A stretch of 12,316 bases of DNA, taken from JAUPVL01 sp964512085 (GTDB lineage: Bacteria; Patescibacteriota; Saccharimonadia; CAILAD01; BJGX01). Location of the stretch: positions 1-12,316 of the forward strand of contig CAZEIU010000022.1 of the NCBI GenBank assembly GCA_964512085.1, written 5' to 3'. Both the position numbers and the translations under genes were made by a program. Positions within the stretch are counted from its first letter, which is position 1, and each line of letters opens with the position of its first letter. Below are positions 5,543-12,262 of the stretch, piece by piece. A model generated the notes under the pieces. That model worked only from the letters and a program-made list of their open reading frames with translations, was not told the origin of the DNA and did not search any database.

Positions 5543-6952
5543 TTAATAAGCTTTCGCTAAAATTGTGCAATTTGGTTCGTCAAAAGGAGTGCATCGTACA
5601 GTAATACCATTTTGTTTGCTAAGTCTGTCTTCTACTTCAGCATTTACTTCAAATGTTGCTTTGGCAAATTTACCAGCTTCTATGGCTTTAATTACTTCGG
5701 CTTCATCTTTGCATATAACAGTATTATCTTCGCGATAAGATTTTGAGCTATCTAGCATTCTTTGTTGCATAGACTCTAACTCGCTGGTAATTGTTTTTTG
5801 TATATCGTTTAATGCTACATTATTTTTATCACCAGTGTCGCGCACTACTAAAACAACTTCATTATTTTCGATGTCGCGTGGGCCTATTTCGATCCTTATT
5901 GGTACGCCTCTTTTTTCGTAGGTAAAGAATTTTTCGCCTGGGCTTATTTCTCTATCATCAATCAAAGCTGTTTGATCAATAGTCTCGGCTATTTCGTTGG
6001 CCAGTTTTATTACTTCTTTGTTTTTTGGCCCTACAGTAGTAATAACAACTTGCAATGGAGCAAGCTTGGGTGGTAATACCAATCCTTTATCGTCAGCATG
6101 GCTCATTATTAATCCGCCAATACTGCGTGTGCTCATTCCCCAGCTGGTTTGCCAAACAGGCTTTTGCTGTTCGTTCTCATCAGCGTAATAGATGTTAAAT
6201 GCTTTAGCAAAATTATCGCCAAGGTTGTGCGAAGTGGCAAATTGTAGCGCCTTACCATCTTGCATCATTGGCTCTAGTGTATAGGTTCTAGCTGCGCCAG
6301 CAAATCTTTCTGATTCTGATTTTTCTCCAGCAATTACCGATATAGACATAACTTCTTCAGCTACTTGCCGGTAAATCTCTAAAGCAATTCGAGCGAATTC
6401 ATCAGCTTCGGCCTCGGTGGCATGTGCAGTGTGGCCTTCTTGCCACAAAAACTCGGTACTTCTTATAAATAATCGTGGGCGTAACTCCCAACGCACTACA
6501 TTAGCCCATTGATTGGTTAGTAATGGCAAATCTCTATAACTTTGTATCCAGCGCGAAAAACTATCATACATAATAGTTTCTGATGTTGGCCGAACCACTA
6601 GCTTTTCTTCTAGCTCTTTGCCGCCAGCATGAGTTACAACTGCTACCTCAGGCGCAAAGCCTTCTATATGATTAGCTTCTTTTTTTAAAAAGCCTTCGGG
6701 AATAAATAACGGAAAGTATAAGTTTGGTACTCCAGCTGCTTTTATACGTTTGTCTAGTTCAGATTGAACGTTTTGCCATATTGCATAACCATAGGGCTTA
6801 ATAATCATGCTACCTTTACTTGGTCCATTCTCGGCCAAGTCGGCAGCTACAATGATGTCTTGATACCATTGCGGAAAATCATCAGCCCTTTTTGCAATAT
6901 TCTTTTTACTCGTTCCGCCACGAAGTAAATAATTAAATTCAGTTGTCTTCAT
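5543..6952 (-). CDS. proS: Prolyl-tRNA synthetase, archaeal/eukaryotic-type (short form)
   Basis: Charges tRNA-Pro with proline in the cytoplasm (class II aminoacyl-tRNA synthetase). The 469-aa length and absence of the ~180-aa editing insertion place it in the archaeal/eukaryotic type rather than the long bacterial type. Motifs: RPTSETIMY (121-129, proline-binding TXE loop), the motif 2 region RWELRPRLFIRSTEFLWQEG (154-173), TSHNLGDNFAKAF (240-252) and motif 3 GMSTRSIGGLIMSH (272-285). The anticodon-binding domain spans ~298-400, and the C-terminal domain ends in the family-typical AKAY with terminal Tyr. Odd point: the C-terminal zinc site of the family (four Cys) is reduced; only C414, C454 and C462 remain, and the usual CxxCG is absent. 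Start: ATG at 6952, no Shine-Dalgarno, but TAAAAT (6965-6960) lies 7 bases upstream, suggesting a leaderless mRNA. hisS ends 59 bp upstream on the same strand. No full-length disruption. Confidence 0.96.
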   Translation of the reverse strand: MKTTEFNYLLRGGTSKKNIAKRADDFPQWYQDIIVAADLAENGPSKGSMIIKPYGYAIWQNVQSELDKRIKAAGVPNLYFPLFIPEGFLKKEANHIEGFAPEVAVVTHAGGKELEEKLVVRPTSETIMYDSFSRWIQSYRDLPLLTNQWANVVRWELRPRLFIRSTEFLWQEGHTAHATEAEADEFARIALEIYRQVAEEVMSISVIAGEKSESERFAGAARTYTLEPMMQDGKALQFATSHNLGDNFAKAFNIYYADENEQQKPVWQTSWGMSTRSIGGLIMSHADDKGLVLPPKLAPLQVVITTVGPKNKEVIKLANEIAETIDQTALIDDREISPGEKFFTYEKRGVPIRIEIGPRDIENNEVVLVVRDTGDKNNVALNDIQKTITSELESMQQRMLDSSKSYREDNTVICKDEAEVIKAIEAGKFAKATFEVNAEVEDRLSKQNGITVRCTPFDEPNCTILAKAY

Positions 6953-6959
6953 AAGTAAT

Positions 6960-6965
6960 ATTTTA
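6960..6965 (-). promoter_or_regulatory. -10-like element directly before proS
   Basis: TAAAAT on the minus strand, 7 bases before the proS ATG and preceded by GA. The expected transcription start coincides with the start codon, so a transcript from here would be leaderless. No convincing -35 is visible 16-18 bases upstream, and the surrounding gap is so AT-rich that a chance match is possible. Confidence 0.4.
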
Positions 6966-7011
6966 TCAGATATATATTAGTATTACTAAAAGATGTTATT
7001 GTTAATACGAT

Positions 7012-8337
7012 TTAAATATTAATATTATTTTTAATCTGCACGACTGCGGCACTTGGCGATAATGTTTCTTGTATGCCAGTTTTCATATCTTTAATTACTA
7101 CGTGATTAGATTTTACCTCAGCTTCGCCTATTACAATTGCATACCTTGCGCCTAATCTATCGGCTTGTTTGAGTTGTTTGGCTGGATTGGTTGAATCCTC
7201 TAGATTTACTTGCGTAGCTACACCGGCTTTTCTTAACTCTGAAGCCACTTTAAGAGCCCAATCGCGAGCTCCTGAGCCAAAATTAACTATATATGCACTC
7301 ACATTGCTTGGTGCTGCTTTAAGAAGCCCAGACTCCAGCGCAAGAGCAAATAGCCTCGTTAAACCTACCGATATCCCTACCCCCGGTAAATGAGTGTTGG
7401 TATAATATTGAGCTAAATTATCATATCGCCCGCCAGAACAAACACTGCCAAACTCTGGGTGGGCATCAATAACAGTTTCATACACCGTACCGGTATAGTA
7501 ATCGAGTCCACGTACTATTTTTAAGTCTATTGTGTAACAACTCGAATCAACCTCTTGGGCCTCAACTTGAGACAATAACTCTTTAAGCTCTAACAATCCG
7601 GATCTAAAAAGCTGATTGTCTACAGCTAAAGAATCTAATTGTGCCATAACTTCACTACTAGCCCCCGATATTCCTACAAACTCCAAAATAGCATTAGCTT
7701 GATCTTGAGTAAGATCTATATTTTTTAGCATCTCAAGCACGGCACTAGGGCCAACTTTCTCAAGCTTGTCTATGGCATGCAGAATCTCATCATTTTTCTC
7801 GTTCAAATCTAGCGATTCGATATAGCCGGTAATAAGTTTTCGATTATTTATCTTAACCTTAAAACTACCAAGGTTGAGCGTACTAAATAGATCAACCACC
7901 AAAGACACTAACTCGGCATCGTGCCCCATGCTTGTCGATCCGATAATATCAGCATCGCACTGATAAAACTCTCTATAACGGCCTTTTTGCGATCTTTCGG
8001 CTCGCCATACCTTTTGCATTTGATAACGCCGAAACGGAAAACTTAGTTCGCTTTCGTGCTCGGCTACATAGCGAGCTAGAGGCACAGTTAGGTCGTAATG
8101 CAATGCATAGTTTTTTTCGCCTTTGCTAAATCTATAAATCTCTTTTTCGGTTTCGCCGCCACCCTTGGCCAGTAAAACTTCGGCAAGTTCTACAGCCGGA
8201 GTCTCAATTGGCAAAAAACCATATACTTCAAAAACAGTGCGAATACTATCTAACATCTTCTGTAGTACTGCTTGTTGTTTTGGTAGGTATTCAACAAATC
8301 CAGCAGGCCTACGAGGAGTTACTTTGTTTTGTTCCAT
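7012..8337 (-). CDS. hisS: Histidyl-tRNA synthetase
   Basis: Charges tRNA-His (class II aminoacyl-tRNA synthetase, cytoplasmic). From ATG 8337 the protein has 441 residues and begins MEQNKVTPRRPAG, matching the usual N-terminus; a TTG 24 bases upstream would add eight residues of no family resemblance, so I prefer the ATG. Motifs: DLTVPLARY (82-90), motif 2 VWRAERSQKGRYREFYQCD (110-128), the HisRS-specific VRGLDYYTGTVYE (275-287) and SVCSGGRYDNL (298-308), then motif 3 GVGISVGLTRLF (319-330). The anticodon-binding domain (~347-432) includes KQLKQADRLGARYAIVIGE. All signature blocks are intact. It lies 32 bp after the sortase stop and 59 bp before proS, all on the same strand. No Shine-Dalgarno; GATAAT (8349-8344) sits six bases before the ATG, so it may have its own leaderless promoter in addition to read-through from the sortase operon. 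Confidence 0.96.
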   Translation of the reverse strand: MEQNKVTPRRPAGFVEYLPKQQAVLQKMLDSIRTVFEVYGFLPIETPAVELAEVLLAKGGGETEKEIYRFSKGEKNYALHYDLTVPLARYVAEHESELSFPFRRYQMQKVWRAERSQKGRYREFYQCDADIIGSTSMGHDAELVSLVVDLFSTLNLGSFKVKINNRKLITGYIESLDLNEKNDEILHAIDKLEKVGPSAVLEMLKNIDLTQDQANAILEFVGISGASSEVMAQLDSLAVDNQLFRSGLLELKELLSQVEAQEVDSSCYTIDLKIVRGLDYYTGTVYETVIDAHPEFGSVCSGGRYDNLAQYYTNTHLPGVGISVGLTRLFALALESGLLKAAPSNVSAYIVNFGSGARDWALKVASELRKAGVATQVNLEDSTNPAKQLKQADRLGARYAIVIGEAEVKSNHVVIKDMKTGIQETLSPSAAVVQIKNNINI

Positions 8338-8343
8338 AATAGT

Positions 8344-8349
8344 ATTATC
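8344..8349 (-). promoter_or_regulatory. -10-like element directly before hisS
   Basis: GATAAT on the minus strand with six bases (ACTATT) to the hisS ATG, preceded by GAGT. It occupies the short gap between the sortase stop codon and hisS. As at proS and the histidine kinase, the spacing would place the transcription start at the start codon. No good -35 is seen. Confidence 0.35.
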
Positions 8350-8369
8350 ACTCAACAACAACTCTTAGG

Positions 8370-8933
8370 TCAATTTTTTGGTTTGGCTATAACCACCACT
8401 CGCCCATCGGCGCTACCACCAACAGTGCAGGTATAAATAGTCATCTTGGCTTCATCGCTCGGAGCCAAGATGCTCGTATCGTTTGGTGTTATTTGAAATT
8501 TATCACTTACAATATAAACATAATCTTTACTTTGATAACGAATATTTACTTCTTCGCCGATTTTTACATCATTGAGATTATAAAAAAATGATCTATTAAT
8601 CACTTGAGCTGGAGTGTAACCCCAAAAGAAACTATGAGCTGCTAGGATGAAATTACCACCTGTTTCTGGATTGCCTCTCTCTGGGTATTGATGCCAAGCA
8701 CCATTTTCTAGCACATTAGCATCACCTTCGTAAATAACTGCATTAATCCCATGTTTGGGTATGGTAATTCTATTTTCTTGAGACTGGACATTATTTTGCC
8801 AAGATAAGCTGTTTATTTTATTTGATAATAAAAAATAGTACTTGGGAGCAAAAACAAGCAACAATAAGTAAACACCTGCCAGTATGAGCAGGATGGATAA
8901 GATACCTAATATAATCCTAAAAATTTTATTAAT
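8370..8933 (-). CDS. Sortase (class D/E-like transpeptidase), probable ATT start
   Basis: A membrane-anchored cysteine transpeptidase that cuts a C-terminal sorting signal between Thr and Gly and attaches the protein to the cell envelope. From the ATT at 8933 it has 187 residues: a short basic start (NKIFR), one membrane helix (~7-28) and the sortase beta-barrel. The catalytic set is H100 in LAAHSFF, C169 in TIYTC and R178 in DGRVVV. Start choice: the frame is open back to a TAA at 8951-8949 but has no ATG or GTG. The first TTG (8864) would cut off most of the membrane helix. ATT 8933 has AAAGG (8946-8942) eight bases upstream and gives a normal sortase N-terminus. The AAAGG overlaps the stop codon of the upstream LALTG protein, pointing to translational coupling, and that protein is the likely substrate. 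A sequencing error (ATG read as ATT) cannot be excluded. The exact class is uncertain. Confidence 0.88.
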   Translation of the reverse strand: MNKIFRIILGILSILLILAGVYLLLLVFAPKYYFLLSNKINSLSWQNNVQSQENRITIPKHGINAVIYEGDANVLENGAWHQYPERGNPETGGNFILAAHSFFWGYTPAQVINRSFFYNLNDVKIGEEVNIRYQSKDYVYIVSDKFQITPNDTSILAPSDEAKMTIYTCTVGGSADGRVVVIAKPKN

Positions 8934-8944
8934 AACAAATGCCT

Positions 8945-11900
8945 TTATTTAAATAATTTATTGGGTGTATTTTTTAGTTTAACAGCAATGACCTTTTTTG
9001 CAGAATAGCTGCCACCAATGATTAAGCCGGATGCTATGACTACAATTATATACATATTGGTTCCTGTTAAAGCTAGAGAACTACTAGCTTGATATGGCAC
9101 CAACGTAGCTTGCACATTAGCCGCAAACTCACTGGAGTGACCAAAACCATCGCTAGAGTTATCGGTCATGGTGGTAGTAGCAGTGATGTATTTAGAGCCG
9201 TCTACGCCATTTGGTAGAGTTATAGTTACTTGGCGACCAGTTACGTCACCTGAGACGGTATCGCTACCTAAGTAAGTTTGGCCTTGACCATAACCACTTG
9301 GGTCGGCACTATTGTTGGCAAAGAACTCTACTCTATAGCCAGTGGCTCCAGCTTCGGCATCATTGATGTCGAGGTTATAGGTGATGGTAGCTGTGCCGTT
9401 GGTGGAGGTTATTGACTGTATTACGGGGAAATTTAGGTAGTGGTTGGTGCCACTATTGTCGCCATTGTAGTCTATATCATCAGCGTCGTTAAGAGTGACA
9501 TTTTGGTTGACGAAGGTAACAAAGTCATCGGTCTGAAGATTGTCTATGCCAATACTAGTGATATTACCTCCACTATTTGCATATATACTGTTGCCTAATA
9601 TTGAAATGTTTAATGGTGAATAATTTTGAAATCCTAAATTAACAATACCGGCCTTATTGCCAGCGATTATGTTGCCCGCTCCGCTAGCACTACCTCCAAT
9701 GAGTATATTATCTACATCAGCAAAAACTAGAATGCCAGCATTACCGGTATTACCATATCCAGATTGCACCTCACAATTAGCGTTAGTACCAATACAATTA
9801 CCTTGTATTACTGCATTGGCTGACTGAGATCCACCAAATGGGGTAATTCCTGATACACCTATGCCAGCGCCGCTACCTTGAGCTGAAATGATGTTGCGAG
9901 CTGCAGAAGTTGTACCACCAATATGCGCTCCTTTTGTACCGCTAACGCTTAAGGCAGAAATAGTCGATGGGTTCTGTATTCCGTTTCCTAGCGCCGATCC
10001 ATCACTACCAAGACCTATATAATTGCCCTGCACGGTAGAAGCATCATCTATTGCTATACCCGAAATTTTATTACCCGACACAATGTTGCGAGCAGAAACT
10101 GTTGTACCTCCAATAACGTTGCCTGTTCCTGTACCAAAAGCAGTATTTATTCCATTGCCATTTGATTTGGCAACAGTTCCGGTATAATCAGTGCCAATAT
10201 AATTACCGGCTATTAAATTATTACTAATCGCTGCTTCTTGACTAATTCCAGCGTTAATTCCGCTTGCTATATTGCCTGAAATAACATTACGAGCTCCATC
10301 AGAAGTTCCACCTACGGTCATATTATTGACATCATACATACCTACACCATTATCGTTTGCAATTATCGTTAACCCATCTGCACCTAGACCAATATAGTTG
10401 CCCTGAACTACATTTCCATTACCCGCAATGTTTGTCTGAGCGTCAGTCGTTATAGCATGCGCATTTGTATTGTTGTTAGTGTTTCCAGATAAGATATTAC
10501 GATCTGCAGCTAAAGTTCCTCCAACGCTGTTATTTGCAGAGGTATTTGTTATTAAAATACCACTTTGTTGATTAGCTATCGCAGTGTTTCCTTCTGAATT
10601 GGTTCCTATGTAGTTACCAGATATTTTATTTGTATTTGAAGTATCTAAGCGAATACCGGCATGCTGAAAATCATTAATGGCTAATCCCTTGATAGTAGAG
10701 TTGTTACTTGACTTTATGGTAAATCCATCTACAGGACCAGCGTTTGCACCACTTAGAGTAATACAAATTGTACCATTGAACGGTTGAGGCGATGGAGCAG
10801 AGTTCTCTTGTGCGCCAGTTTGACTATAGCCATTTATTATTACGCTACTTGTAATGTCTGGCAGGGCAGATAATGGGCTAATGGTCTGAGGGCAGCCTCC
10901 AGCTATATTGAAGTTGATAGTATTAGTACCCGTAGCGCTAGGTGCGCAATCCCCTCCAGAGAGCTCGGCACCTTGAGCATTCGCGTTGATAATAGCTTCT
11001 CTTAAGGTACATTCTCCATCAGCATCTACAGTAGTGTCAGCAGTTGAGTCGACTACTATTGTACCTGCTACCACATCGGCAAAACTAACCTGTACCCTTT
11101 CTAATCCAACTGGGCCGCCAAATCTCTCACCTTCTGTGTAGTACACCCAGAAGCTATTACCTTCAACAATTTTAGGGTCTTGAGTATCATCTAACACAGA
11201 CATATACGCTCTATTGACGTCTGGGTAAGGAGTATCGGTCAATTGCTGGCGTGAGTTTGTCCAGCTTGTAAAGTCAGCAGTATGATTTACGAATATATTT
11301 GAATTAGTTCCATTAAATATTGCTATATACTCATTGAGATCTTGACTATATACTACGTCTTCTATATATCCAGTTGGGTTACCAGTTTGTATACTGCTAG
11401 CTTTACCGCCAAGGCCAGGCTGTGTAAAGCCACCGTTATAATACTTATACCAATTAGTAGTTTGCATATTATCTGCATTTGTCAACAGATCACTTAGGTT
11501 TGCTCGTGCTGCTGTCAACCATACTGGCGTACCATCTTCCATCCAGTCAGTATAAAATGTATATATATAACCATCTTTTACTACAAGTGGTGGCCCTGCA
11601 GTCAAACCAATACTCTCAGTTCTATCAGGGTCATTAGGAGTCAGTTCTGCACTCAGAATTCTACCAGTGTCGGTAAATGTTACTCCGTTGTCTTTTGATA
11701 CAGCTACTCCTATGTATTCTGTAAATTGGCCACCTGTATTGGGAATTTCGTCTTCTGATAAGTAGAATAACAATATATTACCAGTAATAGGGTCTTTATA
11801 AGGCTTGCCTGCGCCAAAATAACTTGTTGGTTGAATAGGGTTCAAGATGTCTAGATGACTGTTTTTAACTGTGTTGGCAGGATCCGTTAATGTACCATGA

Positions 11901-12166
11901 GTGATAGCTGTATTGGGAGAATTACAGCCGTAGAAATCATATTCTCCTGGGGCAGTATATATAGCATTCACACCACAATCAGGCCAAAAATCTAAGTCTT
12001 TGGCATCACGAGTGGTATTATTGACAATGAGTTCTCTTTGTCCAGCAGTGAATACTGTTTGGGCATTTGCATGACTTAAATCGAGCATGCATACTAAAAA
12101 AGATATCAATAATATAGCAATTATTTTAAACTTGAATTGAAGATAAAATTTATCGGTTATTGTCAT
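8945..12166 (-). CDS. LALTG-anchored secreted protein: propeller-like domain, CSLREA segment, right-handed beta-helix
   Basis: A 1073-aa surface protein. Residues 1-36: signal peptide with a basic start, a hydrophobic core (KIIAILLISFLVCML) and probable cleavage after HANA. Residues ~45-360: beta-rich domain with strand patterns like a five-bladed GH43/sialidase-type propeller (GKPYKDPITGNILLFYLSED, VAVSKDNGVTFTDTG, YIYTFYTDW, FWVYYTEG); enzymatic activity is unproven. Residues ~368-430: CSLREA-type segment (VVDSTADTTVDADGECTLRE). Residues ~490-865: right-handed beta-helix with five IGGT..AxRNIISGN units alternating with GNYIGT/L units. Residues ~908-1020: beta-sandwich (EFFANNSADPSGYGQGQTYL). 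Residues 1031-1035: LALTG, then a hydrophobic stretch and a Lys-rich tail, a complete cell-wall sorting signal. Start: ATG 12166 with GGAT five bases upstream, preferred over a TTG nine bases earlier. TATAAT at 12197-12192 is the likely -10. The sortase follows directly. Probably adhesion or glycan binding/processing (inference). Confidence 0.88.
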   Translation of the reverse strand: MTITDKFYLQFKFKIIAILLISFLVCMLDLSHANAQTVFTAGQRELIVNNTTRDAKDLDFWPDCGVNAIYTAPGEYDFYGCNSPNTAITHGTLTDPANTVKNSHLDILNPIQPTSYFGAGKPYKDPITGNILLFYLSEDEIPNTGGQFTEYIGVAVSKDNGVTFTDTGRILSAELTPNDPDRTESIGLTAGPPLVVKDGYIYTFYTDWMEDGTPVWLTAARANLSDLLTNADNMQTTNWYKYYNGGFTQPGLGGKASSIQTGNPTGYIEDVVYSQDLNEYIAIFNGTNSNIFVNHTADFTSWTNSRQQLTDTPYPDVNRAYMSVLDDTQDPKIVEGNSFWVYYTEGERFGGPVGLERVQVSFADVVAGTIVVDSTADTTVDADGECTLREAIINANAQGAELSGGDCAPSATGTNTINFNIAGGCPQTISPLSALPDITSSVIINGYSQTGAQENSAPSPQPFNGTICITLSGANAGPVDGFTIKSSNNSTIKGLAINDFQHAGIRLDTSNTNKISGNYIGTNSEGNTAIANQQSGILITNTSANNSVGGTLAADRNILSGNTNNNTNAHAITTDAQTNIAGNGNVVQGNYIGLGADGLTIIANDNGVGMYDVNNMTVGGTSDGARNVISGNIASGINAGISQEAAISNNLIAGNYIGTDYTGTVAKSNGNGINTAFGTGTGNVIGGTTVSARNIVSGNKISGIAIDDASTVQGNYIGLGSDGSALGNGIQNPSTISALSVSGTKGAHIGGTTSAARNIISAQGSGAGIGVSGITPFGGSQSANAVIQGNCIGTNANCEVQSGYGNTGNAGILVFADVDNILIGGSASGAGNIIAGNKAGIVNLGFQNYSPLNISILGNSIYANSGGNITSIGIDNLQTDDFVTFVNQNVTLNDADDIDYNGDNSGTNHYLNFPVIQSITSTNGTATITYNLDINDAEAGATGYRVEFFANNSADPSGYGQGQTYLGSDTVSGDVTGRQVTITLPNGVDGSKYITATTTMTDNSSDGFGHSSEFAANVQATLVPYQASSSLALTGTNMYIIVVIASGLIIGGSYSAKKVIAVKLKNTPNKLFK
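9062..9076 (-). other. LALTG sortase recognition motif (LAXTG type)
   Basis: Codes for Leu-Ala-Leu-Thr-Gly. It is followed by TN, about 18 hydrophobic residues (MYIIVVIASGLIIGG...) and a positively charged tail (KK, then KLK and NK). This order is the standard cell-wall sorting signal. LAXTG, rather than LPXTG, is the motif known for class E sortases of actinobacteria. The adjacent sortase is the obvious partner. Confidence 0.8.
9641..10633 (-). repeat. Coding repeats of the beta-helix domain
   Basis: Five diverged units of about 64-74 residues. Each has a GNYIG(T/L) block (the fifth is GNCIGTN) and an IGGT-x5-RNIISGN block: VGGTLAADRNILSGN, VGGTSDGARNVISGN, IGGTTVSARNIVSGN, IGGTTSAARNIISAQ and IGGSASGAGNIIAGN. 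The similarity also shows in the DNA, for example the ATGTTGCGAGC block near 9891 and again near 10083 on the plus strand, so recombination between units could change repeat number. It explains the repeated look of this stretch; it is not a CRISPR or mobile element. Confidence 0.75.
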
Positions 12167-12191
12167 AAGATCCAAAGATATATATGCAAAT

Positions 12192-12197
12192 ATTATA
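12192..12197 (-). promoter_or_regulatory. -10 element of the surface-protein/sortase operon
   Basis: A consensus TATAAT on the minus strand, 25 bases upstream of the ATG at 12166, giving a predicted leader of about 20 bases that contains GGAT as a weak Shine-Dalgarno. The best -35 at 17-base spacing is TGTCTT (12220-12215), a poor match. It lies between the tRNA terminator and the gene, so the operon is probably transcribed independently of the tRNA. Confidence 0.55.
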
Positions 12198-12225
12198 CAT
12201 TACTTATGCTTTATAAGACATTTAT

Positions 12226-12262
12226 CCAAAGTAAAAAGACCACTTTCGTGGTCTTTTTACTT
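12226..12262 (-). terminator. Intrinsic terminator after tRNA-Pro
   Basis: A perfect inverted repeat with 18-base arms (12226-12243 and 12248-12265) and a 4-base loop. On the minus strand the core reads GACCAC-GAAA-GTGGTC followed by five T, a textbook terminator with a GNRA-type loop. The flanking A-run and T-run make it symmetrical, so it could also stop plus-strand transcription. The outermost three bases of the right arm (12263-12265) are the encoded CCA end of the tRNA. Confidence 0.9.

Noticed and set aside
5997..6188. Plus-strand 63-codon open frame
   Set aside because: Antisense to conserved proS motifs; shadow frame.
5543..6952. T-box or other riboswitch in front of the synthetase genes
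   Set aside because: The gaps before proS (59 bp) and hisS (32 bp) are too short to hold a T-box, and no specifier or antiterminator pattern is visible.
7169..7393. Plus-strand 74-codon open frame
   Set aside because: Antisense to the hisS C-terminal half; shadow frame.
8338..8361. Longer hisS starting at TTG 8361
   Set aside because: The eight extra residues have no family resemblance and there is no Shine-Dalgarno; ATG 8337 gives the standard N-terminus.
8165..8368. Plus-strand 67-codon open frame
   Set aside because: Antisense to the hisS N-terminus; hisS evidence is far stronger.
9641..10633. Regularly spaced repeats suggesting a CRISPR array
   Set aside because: Repeats are diverged, about 200 bp apart and in frame; they code beta-helix units.
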